Source of the DNA: Hyphomonas sp.
Lineage (GTDB): Bacteria; Pseudomonadota; Alphaproteobacteria; Caulobacterales; Hyphomonadaceae
NCBI RefSeq assembly: GCF_018402285.1
Contig: NZ_JAGYJH010000002.1
Location: 62,001-126,000 of the forward strand
Reading direction: 5' to 3'
Length of the DNA: 64,000 nucleotides
Shown here: positions 17,347-27,175 of the stretch, piece after piece
Layout of the letters: each line of letters opens with the position of its first letter
Position numbering within the stretch: position 1 is the first letter of the stretch
Notes under the pieces: generated by a model
Seen by the model: the letters and a program-made list of their open reading frames with translations, nothing else
What the model was told of the DNA's origin: nothing
Databases searched by the model: none
Position numbers and translations under genes: made by a program

Positions 17347-18636
17347 ATGACTGATCTGAAACGCATGACCCTAACCAGCGTTGCCTTGTGCGCGATTGTT
17401 GCCTCAGTGGCCAATGCGCAGGGCAATGATTTCTACAGCCGGGACAAGTACACTGCGGTTCAGGACCGCGCGCAGCCTGAATTCGACCCCGAGCCGGTGC
17501 GGCTTGGTGCGTTCATGGTGCGCCCGGTAGCCGAACTGGGTGTTGCATATTCAGACAACATTTTCGTTTCGTCCCAGGATGAGCAATCTGGGGCCATTGG
17601 CAACGCCGGCGTCGCGGCGACCGGGGCAACGACCTGGAGTGTTCATCAGGTCGGCTTTGATGTTTCAGCGCGCCGCAACGAGTATTTTGACCAGGGCAAC
17701 GAGTCCAATAATGACCTGCGCGCTCGCGTGAACGGAAGGCTGGATGTAACCCGGAACTTTTCCCTCGGCGGTGGCATCTATGCCGAAGAGCGGATTGAGC
17801 CCCGCACCGACATCACCAACGATTTCAGCCCGGATGAGCCGATCAGCGTTTCGGTGCAAGGCGCCGATGTGAGCCTGATCTATCAGAGCGACCGCGTCCG
17901 CTGGACAAATGGTCTGGGCATTCGCGAGGAAGACTATGGTAACAGCCGCCAGACTGGCACCGGCGCGCTGATCGACCAGACTTACCGTGACCGGACAGTC
18001 GTCGACGGGCGCACGCGCCTGTCCTATGCTGTCTCCCCCAACTTCGCTGTGTTTGGCCAGGCCACCTATGAGCAGCGCGAGCATGATGCGTTGCAGGATT
18101 TCGGTGGTATTCCCCGCTCACGCGACTCTGAAGGCTATACGGTTGCTGCCGGTGTCGATTTCGAGTTGGCTGCGCTGGTTCGCGGCGATGTCGCGGTGGG
18201 CTATCTGAAGGAAACCAGGAGCGATACTTTCTTCGAAGATGTTTCCGGTCTGTCTTTCGATGGCCGTCTGCAATGGTTCCCTACTGAACTCACCACCTTC
18301 ACTTTCACCGGCACCCGCCGCGTGACGGATACAGGCTTCTTCTCCTCTCCGACAGCGGTTCAGACCCGCGGCGGTTTCCGCGTCGATCATGAGCTTCGTC
18401 GCAACATCGTACTGCGGGGGGATGCCATCTACCGCGTCACTGATTTTGAAGGCATCGACCGGGAAGATGAAGCAACAGAGTTTGGCGTCTCAGCCATCTA
18501 CAAGGTCAACCGCCGTGTGCACTTTGATGTCTTCCTCAATCGGCTTGATCGTGATGTGACCGGTGTCGATGTGTTCGGAGATCCTTCTTTTGGCGTGACC
18601 CGGGCGGGCGTCGGCGTTCGTCTGTTCCCGTACTGA
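17347..18636 (+). CDS. Outer-membrane beta-barrel protein (BBP2-like, exopolysaccharide-associated)
   Basis: Signal peptide MTDLKRMTLTSVALCAIVASVANAQ; alternating beta-barrel strands, C-terminal GVTRAGVGVRLFPY; immediately upstream of a Wzc-like kinase. ORF track start 17329 (GTG). Confidence 0.8.
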   Translation: MTDLKRMTLTSVALCAIVASVANAQGNDFYSRDKYTAVQDRAQPEFDPEPVRLGAFMVRPVAELGVAYSDNIFVSSQDEQSGAIGNAGVAATGATTWSVHQVGFDVSARRNEYFDQGNESNNDLRARVNGRLDVTRNFSLGGGIYAEERIEPRTDITNDFSPDEPISVSVQGADVSLIYQSDRVRWTNGLGIREEDYGNSRQTGTGALIDQTYRDRTVVDGRTRLSYAVSPNFAVFGQATYEQREHDALQDFGGIPRSRDSEGYTVAAGVDFELAALVRGDVAVGYLKETRSDTFFEDVSGLSFDGRLQWFPTELTTFTFTGTRRVTDTGFFSSPTAVQTRGGFRVDHELRRNIVLRGDAIYRVTDFEGIDREDEATEFGVSAIYKVNRRVHFDVFLNRLDRDVTGVDVFGDPSFGVTRAGVGVRLFPY

Positions 18637-18646
18637 TACTTCCCTG

Positions 18647-18671
18647 GGAAGCCCGCATCCTGGGGGCTTCC
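18647..18671. promoter_or_regulatory. Intercistronic hairpin between the OMP and tyrosine-kinase genes
   Basis: GGAAGCCC-gcatcctgg-GGGCTTCC, perfect 8-bp stem in the 58-nt gap. Confidence 0.5.
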
Positions 18672-18694
18672 AGAACCTTTCCAGAGACCCAGCC

Positions 18695-21100
18695 TTGACC
18701 AAGTCATACACTATCGAGCTTCCCTCCAGCGTCGGTTCCGGCGGAAACTCGGGCGCGCAGGACATCAACCTCTTCGACATCAAGTCGCTTATGGGGATGA
18801 TCTACCGGCGCTTCTGGCTGATCTTTGCCGGGTTCATAACCGTGTTCGGCCTGGTGGCGTACATGACCTTCACGCAGACGCCGACCTACCGGGCGCAGGC
18901 GGTGATCCAGCTTGATACCAACCAGATCAATGTCATCGACCTTGGGGAGCTGTTTTCCGGAGTCGGCGGGGCAACAACTTCTGTCATTGATACCGAAGTA
19001 CGGATCATAGGGTCCAGGACCCTTTTGTCCCGCGTGGCGCAAGAGCAGAACCTGATACAGGATCCGGAGTTCAACTGGACGCTTCAGCCCAGGAAGGAGA
19101 GCTTTGTCTCGTCGGCTCGGAAAACGGTCGTTGGGCTGCTGGGCGGAGACACTTCTGAAAAAGATCCTTTCGCAGGAATGACACCTGCGCAGAAGGAGAA
19201 CGCCCTGTTCGAAGGTGCCGTCGGAACACTGATGAACAAGGTACGCGTTGGCCGCATCGGCACGACCTATCTGCTCACCGTGGAGGTGACCAGCACATCG
19301 CCGGAGACCGCCGCGCGCCTCGCCAATGAGGTTGCCGAACAATACAGGGTCCAGCAGCTTGAAAAGAAATACGAAGCCACCCGGAAAGCCACTGAATGGC
19401 TTCTGGAGCGTGTGACGGGCCTGCGCGACGAGGTTGAGGAGAAAGAGCAGAATGTAGAACGCTTTCGCTCTGAAACCGGCCTGCTTGAGGCTCAGGGCAC
19501 AACCCTGACAGAACAGCAGATCGCCTTCCTGACCGGCCAGCGCGGACAGGCCCAGATCGAAGTGGACCGGGCCAGGGCGAGATATGAAAGCATGCGCCGC
19601 CAGATCGACAGCGGCGCTGGCGTCGAGGGTGTCTCGGAAGTCATCAACTCCGACCTCATCAACAGCCTCAAGACCCAGCGGTCCGAAATCCTGCGCCGCG
19701 TCGCCGAGTTGGAAACGCGCGTCGGAGACCGCCACCCCGACCTCATCAGTGCGCGCAATGAAGTGACTGACATCGAGCGGCAGATGAATGCCGAGATGAA
19801 CCGCATCGCGGCCAACCTTGAAAGTGACCTGCAGGTGGCGCAGGCTCAGCTCAACTCAATTCAGGGTGAGATCGGCCGCTCGACATCCCAGCTTCGAGGC
19901 AACAATGTCAGCCTTGTCCGCCTGCGCGAGCTTGAGCGTGATGCCGAGACCAGCCGTGTAATGCTTGAAGAGTTTCTGGCCCGCTCCAAGCAGACGCGGG
20001 AACAGGACGCTCTGATTACTGCCGATTCCAGCATCCTCTCCACGGCATCTGTTCCGCGCGCGCCTGCTTCCCCGCGCGTCTTCTTCAACTTGCTTTTGGG
20101 CTGCATTCTGGGCGTGGTCATCGGGGCCGCTCTGGCGGTTGTCACGGAACTGTTCGATGCAAATATCAGCACGGCAGAAGATGTCGAGATCAAGCTCGGG
20201 GCCAATCCGATCGGGTCTGTGCCGCTGATCCGCACGGCAGGTTTTCTCGGGCTTGGTCAGACGAGTCCGGCAGACGTCCTTGTCGAGAATCCGCTGTCGG
20301 CTTATGCGGAAAGCATCCGCTATCTCCGTGCGGCGATTGCCTTCTCCGACCTCGACAGTGAAACCAAGACGGTGGCGATTACTTCGTCGCTGCCCGATGA
20401 AGGTAAAACCAGCCTGGCGCTGAGCCTCGGCCGGATGTCTGCGATGTCCGGGTCTCGCACCCTGGTGATCGATGGCGACTTCCGCCGTCGCCAACTTACC
20501 GAAATGGCTGGGCTGAAACCCGAAACAGGCCTTGTGGAACATCTCTTCGGGGCGTGCCAACTGTCCGACGCCATCGTTAAGGATCGCAAGACGATGCTGG
20601 ACATCCTGCCCCTCTCGCTGGACGGGCATACGCCCCACGATGTTTTCGGCACGCGCGCCTTTGACGAGCTGCTCGAACGCCTGAGGTCGATGTATGACAT
20701 CATCCTGATTGATACGGGGCCGCTCTTGCTGATGGCTGAGGCGCGTGTCGTCGCAGGCAAGGTCGACAAGGCGATCCTTGTTGTGCGCTGGCGCCAGACC
20801 ACGCGGTCGGCCGCCCGTCAGTCGCTCACCCTGCTGCGCAATTTCAATGCCGACCTTCTGGGCGTGACCCTCAACATGGTAGACCTCGATCGCCGCCGAC
20901 ATCATCGCGATCCGGGGGCCACGTATAAGGCCTATCGCAAATACTACCAGATGGAAGCCAAGCCGGGCCTTTTCGGCTGGTCGAAACCCAAGTCGCCGAA
21001 GCCCAACACCAAAGGCCCCAAATCCTCCGTCGCAGTCCAGGTGCCGCCGTCCAAGGCCAGTAAGCTCACTGACCCGGCCGACCGGATTTCGGCCGAATAG
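18695..21100 (+). CDS. Polysaccharide chain-length/tyrosine autokinase (Wzz domain plus BY-kinase)
   Basis: Wzz-type N-terminus with TM, coiled coil, second TM, then Walker A SSLPDEGKTSLALSL, Walker A' LVIDGDFRR, Walker B IILIDTGPLLLMAEARVV; TTG start. Confidence 0.92.
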   Translation: MTKSYTIELPSSVGSGGNSGAQDINLFDIKSLMGMIYRRFWLIFAGFITVFGLVAYMTFTQTPTYRAQAVIQLDTNQINVIDLGELFSGVGGATTSVIDTEVRIIGSRTLLSRVAQEQNLIQDPEFNWTLQPRKESFVSSARKTVVGLLGGDTSEKDPFAGMTPAQKENALFEGAVGTLMNKVRVGRIGTTYLLTVEVTSTSPETAARLANEVAEQYRVQQLEKKYEATRKATEWLLERVTGLRDEVEEKEQNVERFRSETGLLEAQGTTLTEQQIAFLTGQRGQAQIEVDRARARYESMRRQIDSGAGVEGVSEVINSDLINSLKTQRSEILRRVAELETRVGDRHPDLISARNEVTDIERQMNAEMNRIAANLESDLQVAQAQLNSIQGEIGRSTSQLRGNNVSLVRLRELERDAETSRVMLEEFLARSKQTREQDALITADSSILSTASVPRAPASPRVFFNLLLGCILGVVIGAALAVVTELFDANISTAEDVEIKLGANPIGSVPLIRTAGFLGLGQTSPADVLVENPLSAYAESIRYLRAAIAFSDLDSETKTVAITSSLPDEGKTSLALSLGRMSAMSGSRTLVIDGDFRRRQLTEMAGLKPETGLVEHLFGACQLSDAIVKDRKTMLDILPLSLDGHTPHDVFGTRAFDELLERLRSMYDIILIDTGPLLLMAEARVVAGKVDKAILVVRWRQTTRSAARQSLTLLRNFNADLLGVTLNMVDLDRRRHHRDPGATYKAYRKYYQMEAKPGLFGWSKPKSPKPNTKGPKSSVAVQVPPSKASKLTDPADRISAE

Positions 21101-21175
21101 GCAGCGCAGGTTCGGGAACAGGTGACAAGTCGTGGGGCGCGTATGCTTTACCGGCCCGCATCACGGGGACCAAGT

Positions 21176-22315
21176 ATGACGAGGATCGCCTTCTTCGGCC
21201 ATGATGCTGCAGATGCAGCGATCCGCCGGCGTGTGCGGGCGTTTCAGGATGATGGCTTTGAAGTCACCGGCTTCATGATGCGCCGGCGTGAGCCGCTGGA
21301 TCTTGAGTGGGAAAATATTGACCTCGGGGAGACACGCGACGCAGCCTTCCTGCAGCGGATCTGCCAGGTTTTCCGGGGTGCACGGATTGCGGCGGATGCA
21401 GGCAGCCCGCTTCACTCAGCCAATGTGATCTATGCGCGCAATCTTGATATGCTGGCCTGCGCCTTTCTGGCCAAACGCCATGCCCGGCTGAAGACGCCCG
21501 TTATCTATGAATGCCTCGACATCCACCGACTGCTGTGCCGGAAGGATTTGATCGGGATAGGCCTGCGAGCCATAGAGGGCTGGCTGCTTCGGCGTTCGCA
21601 GGCGCTGGTGGTCTCTTCGCCCGCCTATCTGAAACAGCATTTCGAGCGCTACTATCCCGGCACGGCCCGGAGCCATCTATTGGAGAACCGCCTTTCCGGC
21701 CACGCTGGCTACGGCGCGCGCGCTGCAGGCCGCCAGAGCGGCATACCGGGGCGCCTTCGCCTTGGCTGGGTCGGAAATCTCCGCTGTCAGAGGTCACTTG
21801 ATCTGCTTTGCCAGCTGGCCGACCAGTTCGGCCCACAGGTCGAAATCCGTTTGCACGGCGTGCCCGCACTGACCGAAATCCCTGATTTCGAGACTATGAT
21901 CAGTTCACGGAAGAACATCGCCTTTTTTGGACGGTACAGGTCTCCGGAAGATCTTCCCGGCATCTATGCCGGCCTCGATGCGGTCTGGTCGGGCGACTTC
22001 ATGGAGGCGGGGCTCAATTCTACCTGGCTGCTGCCAAACCGTATTTATGAAGGGGGCTATTATTGTGTGCCGCCTATCGCGTCGGCTGGCACCGAGACGG
22101 CCCTGTGGATTGCCCGCCATAACTGTGGTTTTGTGCTGGAGGAGCCTCTGAGCCAGACCCTGCCGGCGCTGGCGGCGGACCTGCTGCAAGATGCCTCCCG
22201 CCTGTCCGAGTATTCCGGCGCTCTGGAAGCCCTGCCCGAAGAGACCTTCATCCAGCCCCCGGGCTTCCTGTCCCAGATCATCGATCCGGTGGTGAACGAG
22301 AAGCAGGCTTCATGA
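21176..22315 (+). CDS. Glycosyltransferase (GT4-like)
   Basis: MTRIAFFGHDAADAAIRRRVRAFQDDGFEVTGFMMRR; RLGWVGNLRCQRSLDLLCQLADQFG; DLPGIYAGLDAVWSGDFMEAG; ORF track start 21122. Confidence 0.8.
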   Translation: MTRIAFFGHDAADAAIRRRVRAFQDDGFEVTGFMMRRREPLDLEWENIDLGETRDAAFLQRICQVFRGARIAADAGSPLHSANVIYARNLDMLACAFLAKRHARLKTPVIYECLDIHRLLCRKDLIGIGLRAIEGWLLRRSQALVVSSPAYLKQHFERYYPGTARSHLLENRLSGHAGYGARAAGRQSGIPGRLRLGWVGNLRCQRSLDLLCQLADQFGPQVEIRLHGVPALTEIPDFETMISSRKNIAFFGRYRSPEDLPGIYAGLDAVWSGDFMEAGLNSTWLLPNRIYEGGYYCVPPIASAGTETALWIARHNCGFVLEEPLSQTLPALAADLLQDASRLSEYSGALEALPEETFIQPPGFLSQIIDPVVNEKQAS

Positions 22316-22318
22316 TCT

Positions 22319-23668
22319 TTGCAGCTTTCTGCCGTATGGTCTCCCGATATGGCCGCACAGATGGCCAGGTTTCGGAGGTTTCTTGTGTCTGATTCCGCAT
22401 ACGCCCGCAAAAGCGCGACTGTCGAGCCAGCCTATGTGAACCTCTACTCTGTCCAGAAGGGCGCTGGGTGGCCTGAGCAGGCGTTCGTCACCCTGTGGAT
22501 GTTCATCATCTATCTGCCGCTCGACCAGTTCTCGCCGCTTCGTTATCTTTGCATCCTCGGATTTCTGGCGATCATGGTCCATGACTACAAGCGCCTGATG
22601 CCCCTTCTTCTGAAGTGCTGGCCGCTTTATATCTTAGCCATCTTGGGCCTTATCTCCATGGGGTGGTCGCCTTATCCGTCACAGGCTATGCGTCAGGGCG
22701 TACTCTTGTTCCTGTCAGCGTTCGTCATAGTCGTGATCGCGGGCCGTCTTACAACACGCCAGACCCTCAGGGCGGTAATGTTTGCGGGCATGCTGACCAC
22801 GATCATTGTGGCCCCCAACTGGGCGACGTTCCAGTATGGTGGGGAGTATTACGGCAGCAAGAACTATTTTGCCCTCCATATGCTATTCTGCATGCTCCTT
22901 AGCCTGATTGCCGCGCTGGACGATAAGGAGGCCGCCCCCATCCGGCTTCTGGCCTTGCCGTTCATTCCGGTTTGTTTCCTCTTTATCGTGCTGGCAGAGT
23001 CGGCGACAGCGCTGGTGTTTGCTGTATTGGGAGGCGCCGGGTTAGTCGCAATCAAGCTGTTTTGGTCACCGGCTTCCAAGGTGCAGGGTTTGCCCTTCTT
23101 GGTGATTTTGCTTGGGCTGATAGCCGCTCTTATTGGGGCCATTGTCGTCCTGAACCTGCCGCAGAACAGCTTCGTAGAGTGGTTCCTTGACCTTGTTGGA
23201 AAGGATCCGACGCTGACCGGTCGGACAGCCCTCTGGGAAGGCGCGCGCCTGGCCGCCCAGGAGCGGCCCTGGCTCGGCGTCGGGTTGGAGGGCTTCTGGC
23301 AATACGATACCGGCGCAGCGCAGACGCTGAACATAAATGACTTTAAACCCGTCGGTACAAAGCTGACTTTCCACAGTGCCTATTGGGAAGTCCGCGTGCA
23401 TCTCGGCTATATCGGATTGGCGCTGTTTGTGACTTATCTGACTTGGACGTCTCTCAGAATGCTATTGCTCTGGCTCCGGGACGGCTCCTTGCTGAACTCT
23501 GCGCTGCTGGTTTTGCTGGCCGTCAATCTGACCATGAGTTTCACCGAATCTTCCCTTTGGCAGACATTCACAACCCCGGTGTTTATGCAGGGGCTCGCCG
23601 GGATCGCGGCTTTCAGACTTTACGATCCCAAACTGGAAGGCCGCGCACGCATTGTCTCGAGATCGTAA
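22319..23668 (+). CDS. O-antigen ligase/Wzy-type polymerase family membrane protein
   Basis: Multi-TM; GRTALWEGARLAAQERPWLGVGLEGFW...HSAYWEVRVHLGYIGLALFV typical of the O-antigen ligase family. Confidence 0.82.
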   Translation: MQLSAVWSPDMAAQMARFRRFLVSDSAYARKSATVEPAYVNLYSVQKGAGWPEQAFVTLWMFIIYLPLDQFSPLRYLCILGFLAIMVHDYKRLMPLLLKCWPLYILAILGLISMGWSPYPSQAMRQGVLLFLSAFVIVVIAGRLTTRQTLRAVMFAGMLTTIIVAPNWATFQYGGEYYGSKNYFALHMLFCMLLSLIAALDDKEAAPIRLLALPFIPVCFLFIVLAESATALVFAVLGGAGLVAIKLFWSPASKVQGLPFLVILLGLIAALIGAIVVLNLPQNSFVEWFLDLVGKDPTLTGRTALWEGARLAAQERPWLGVGLEGFWQYDTGAAQTLNINDFKPVGTKLTFHSAYWEVRVHLGYIGLALFVTYLTWTSLRMLLLWLRDGSLLNSALLVLLAVNLTMSFTESSLWQTFTTPVFMQGLAGIAAFRLYDPKLEGRARIVSRS

Positions 23669-23689
23669 CGGTAGTTCTCCCATTTTTAT

Positions 23690-24570
23690 GCGGCTGAATT
23701 GCGGGACTTCACGCGGCAAGTGCCAGCTTGGCTGCGCCAGTGTTCGGCTCATGGCGGGGATCATGCCACCGATGCCCATCTTCGGGCGCTCATTGTTGTA
23801 AGTCCATAGCCAGCTGGTGGCGTCTTCCTTGACCTCCTCGATCGTGTTGAAGATGAACTGGCTGAGCCATTCCTGGCGGACCGTCCGACTGGGGCGCTCG
23901 ACATAGGCATTCTGCTGCAGCTTGCCGGGCTGGATGTAGAAGATCCCGAGGCCATGCTTTGCCGCCCAGCTTTGTAGCGCGGCGCTGACATTTTTCGGGG
24001 CCAGTGTCGACGCGAGGGCACATCGGTGTCCCGCGCCACCCGATGATCTGGTTGAGCGTGCGCACCACGCGGGCTGCCAGTAGGGAGAGGTCGAGTTCAA
24101 TGGCAAGGCTCTCGCGATTGACGTCATCAAGCACGTTCAGTGTCCGGAAGGATCGCCCATCACTGAGTTGGTCAGCCATGCGCCGAAGGCAGGCGAAGCC
24201 AACTCCATCGACCACATTGCGTTCGGCCGCTCTGGAACCGCCAGCGCTGCAGGCACGCCCTTCTTCGGCCCGTTCAGCGAAAAATCGCGGTGCGATTTCC
24301 ATTCCGCCCCACCTTCCGCCAACGATTTGACGACGCCTGCCTGCGGCTCATATCTGACATTAGCGACGCGTCCCTGCCGTCATGCTTGCTGCGCCAGTTG
24401 TTACAGGTCGCTTTTCTGATCCCATGCCCGCGGCACAGATCAGGCGCAGGCACGCCGTACGCGCCCAGCTTCAGGATCGCCAGGTTCGGCGGCTCGGTAA
24501 ATCCCGATCTGTCGGTAGCGCCTGCCTTCGGTTCATTCTCCTCTTCGTCGATGACCAACGCCGGAGACGC
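23690..24570 (-). mobile_element. Decayed IS3-family (IS407/IS911-like) insertion sequence relic, orfA plus frameshifted orfB
   Basis: orfA-like RSGFTEPPNLAILKLGAYGVPAPDLCRGHGIRKATCNNWRSKHDG (24274..24558, -); orfB pieces in two frames: [39 protein letters not shown] (23790..24302, -) and [64 protein letters not shown] (23462..24130, -). Confidence 0.85.
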
Positions 24571-24663
24571 TTAGTTTTCAAGCCGTTTGATTTCAGGGAG
24601 GATTACCGCCAGGCCCGTTACAACGGTTTCATAGAGGGTTGGTTTTACAGTCTGAAGCCAGAG

Positions 24664-26277
24664 TTAACGGGCGTAGAGGGTGATGCGGGTGGAGGGTGCT
24701 TCCAGGATAACGAAGTCCGCCGCGTTGCCCTGGATGTTGGCCTCGCTCGAGTTACGAAAGCCAAGCGCGGCTAGCCTTGCTTCAATCTTTTCTTCGTAGC
24801 CGTCGGGGCAGAAGGCGCGGATGAACATGACCTGATCGTCGTTCGACAGAGCAGCCTCCAGGCCACCTTCGATGAGCCATCCACCCCCGAGGGCGGCGTC
24901 GATCTCTCTGGCATTCGCAGCTCGCAGCCAGCTCATGCCCATGCGGGCCGCCTGCCAGTATTCGGGGCCTTTGTAATGGAGCACCTCGCTGCCCCGGGCA
25001 TAGAGTATGCGTCCCTGCCTGCGGGCTTCCCAGGCGGCGGCCGTCTGGAAATGCACGCAGGTTAGCGTAGGGGCGGCGTCAAAGCCGTTCTGCTCGGCAA
25101 AGGCGTAGGCGCCGGGAAAGTCTTCAAGTTTGACACGGTGCGCCAGTTCGTAGGCTGATGAGATGAAGGCAGCGACGGCCAGCAGCGCGCCCGTGACGGT
25201 CATTGCGCGAATGGGCTTAAGACGAGATAGCGCGTAACCGGCTCCCAGCGTTACACCAATTATGCTGGGCAGGAAAATGCGGTTGCCAAAGATCGGCTGG
25301 CGCAGATGCATTGCCATGATAACCAACGGGTAGGCGATTATGAGCCCAGCGAGAAGCAGGGCAAGGCCCTTGCGGCCGCTAAGCCAGGCAATGGGAATGG
25401 ATAGAGTGGCAAGGGCGTAGAGAATAGCCTCGAAGGGCAGGGACAGATTGGCAAGGCCAGGGAAGCCGGTGACATTGCGGTAGTACCAGTGAACAAGGCT
25501 GAGTGGGATGCCATCGGCGAGACCGGGAAACGTGCCCGAGGCACCGGAGATGGCGATCAGCCAGGGCAGGGTGAGCACGAAAAGGATAACATTGCGAAGT
25601 AACCAGGCGCGCATAAAGCGCAGCCGGGCGGCTTCATCCTGTCCGCTCAGCAGGCCGCCGGCGAGACTTGAAAAGCCGATGAGTGCCATGGCAATCAGGC
25701 CAATGATGTGGCTGTAGATCGCAAATCCGCCGCCAATGATGTAAAGCGCGGCATAGATGGCCGGTCGACGCGCGTCGTGAACGACATGGCCAAGGGCGCC
25801 CCATACGGCGAGGATCAGCCCGAACACCACATATGGATACATCCGGGCGTCCTGGCTGAAATAAATATGGCCCGTAGAGAACGCGAACAGCAAACCGACA
25901 AAGATAGCTGCCCGGGCCGACAGTATGTCCCGTGTGGCCAGCATCAGGGCTGCCACCGATAGCGAACCGAAGAAGGCAACAGGCACGCGCGCAGCCGAGG
26001 TGTCGGGATTGATGAGGTACCAGACTCGCTGGATCACCCAGGTAAGGCTCGGATGGTTATCGATGTCTTCCCACAGGATGGCACCAAAATCCAGCCGGGC
26101 GAAAGCGAGCGTAACGGCTTCATCCATCCAGATGGGCGCGCCGCCCAGATTCCAGAAGCGCAGGACCGTCCCCGCGCCGACAATAGCGAAAAACCATAGC
26201 CACCAGCGGGCCACGGGCGCCTCTTCAGCCGCGACGAAAGCCTGCGCGCGCGTTTTCGCGTTGGTGATCCAGCCCAT
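24664..26277 (-). CDS. GT39-family glycosyltransferase (dolichyl-phosphate-mannose-protein mannosyltransferase-like)
   Basis: Multi-TM; LGGAPIWMDEAVTLAFARLDFGAILWEDIDNHPSLTWVIQRVW; ARMYPYVVFG. Confidence 0.85.
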   Translation of the reverse strand: MGWITNAKTRAQAFVAAEEAPVARWWLWFFAIVGAGTVLRFWNLGGAPIWMDEAVTLAFARLDFGAILWEDIDNHPSLTWVIQRVWYLINPDTSAARVPVAFFGSLSVAALMLATRDILSARAAIFVGLLFAFSTGHIYFSQDARMYPYVVFGLILAVWGALGHVVHDARRPAIYAALYIIGGGFAIYSHIIGLIAMALIGFSSLAGGLLSGQDEAARLRFMRAWLLRNVILFVLTLPWLIAISGASGTFPGLADGIPLSLVHWYYRNVTGFPGLANLSLPFEAILYALATLSIPIAWLSGRKGLALLLAGLIIAYPLVIMAMHLRQPIFGNRIFLPSIIGVTLGAGYALSRLKPIRAMTVTGALLAVAAFISSAYELAHRVKLEDFPGAYAFAEQNGFDAAPTLTCVHFQTAAAWEARRQGRILYARGSEVLHYKGPEYWQAARMGMSWLRAANAREIDAALGGGWLIEGGLEAALSNDDQVMFIRAFCPDGYEEKIEARLAALGFRNSSEANIQGNAADFVILEAPSTRITLYAR

Positions 26278-26301
26278 GATGCCCTCCCGGAAAGAGCCTG
26301 A

Positions 26302-27165
26302 TCAATGCCTTTCCTGCCTATGGGGGGCAGAGGCGTAACCAAGCCTTTCCATCATTTCATAGAAGCCGGATGGAAGGTCTGCAAGCTGCTCCGCGGTTAG
26401 ACTGGCGCGGCCACGGCCGATAGAATCCGGCGTGATGGGGCGCGTGACGGCTGCGTGATGGGCATGGCGCTCGACATCTGCAAGCCGCTCGGGCACGCGG
26501 ATCAGATGGCCGGGTTCGAAACTCAGGCCGGCCCAGGCGAAGATGCGACGGAAGACATCTTCCGGTTCAGTCACCAGGTCTTCGTAGGAAATAGTGAGGG
26601 GGGGGCGGTCTGTATTCTTGAGGTGCTGCAGGCAGGCAGTGTTTGCATCGACCCAGCGTTGGGCAGAGCTGCGGATGTCGCGCATGTCGGCCTTTACCTG
26701 CGAAGCGACAACATCAAGGCCATCGCGCTTGAGGTAAAGATACCATGCATCGGGATAAGCTTTGACGATGTCTTTCAGATGGTAGGTGTTCCAGGGTGTC
26801 TTGTCGCCCCAGCGGTCAGATGTGAAGCCGTGTTCCTTTGCCATGAAGGCGTAGAGCGCATTGTAGAAGTGACGCAGTGTGCGCTGGTCCTTCGGTGCAT
26901 CTTCCAACGCTTTGGTTAGCGGGGTGAAGCTGTCGATCTCGAAATCAGCGCGGTGGGGATGGCGGTCGAAGAAGGCACAGGCGAGCCAAATCTTTTCGCG
27001 CCAGGTGAGGCGGTGCCATTTGGACCAGCGCGAAATTATTTCGCCGAAAACATAGGTTTCCGGCGGGATGTAGATCTGGCCAGAGGCCATCAGTACACGG
27101 CGGGTTAGTGTATTGCCGGAACGGGGGGCGCCGATGATGAAAAGAGGCGGGGTCTGAGAGGTCAT
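26302..27165 (-). CDS. Sulfotransferase family protein
   Basis: PPLFIIGAPRSGNTLTRRVLMAS (5'-PSB-like), WGDKTPWNTYHLKDIVKAYPDAWYLYLKRDGLDVVAS (3'-PB region), ISYEDLVTEPEDVFRRIFAWAGL; start reassigned from 27729 to MTSQTPP. Confidence 0.85.
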   Translation of the reverse strand: MTSQTPPLFIIGAPRSGNTLTRRVLMASGQIYIPPETYVFGEIISRWSKWHRLTWREKIWLACAFFDRHPHRADFEIDSFTPLTKALEDAPKDQRTLRHFYNALYAFMAKEHGFTSDRWGDKTPWNTYHLKDIVKAYPDAWYLYLKRDGLDVVASQVKADMRDIRSSAQRWVDANTACLQHLKNTDRPPLTISYEDLVTEPEDVFRRIFAWAGLSFEPGHLIRVPERLADVERHAHHAAVTRPITPDSIGRGRASLTAEQLADLPSGFYEMMERLGYASAPHRQERH

Positions 27166-27175
27166 GAAGGGGTGC

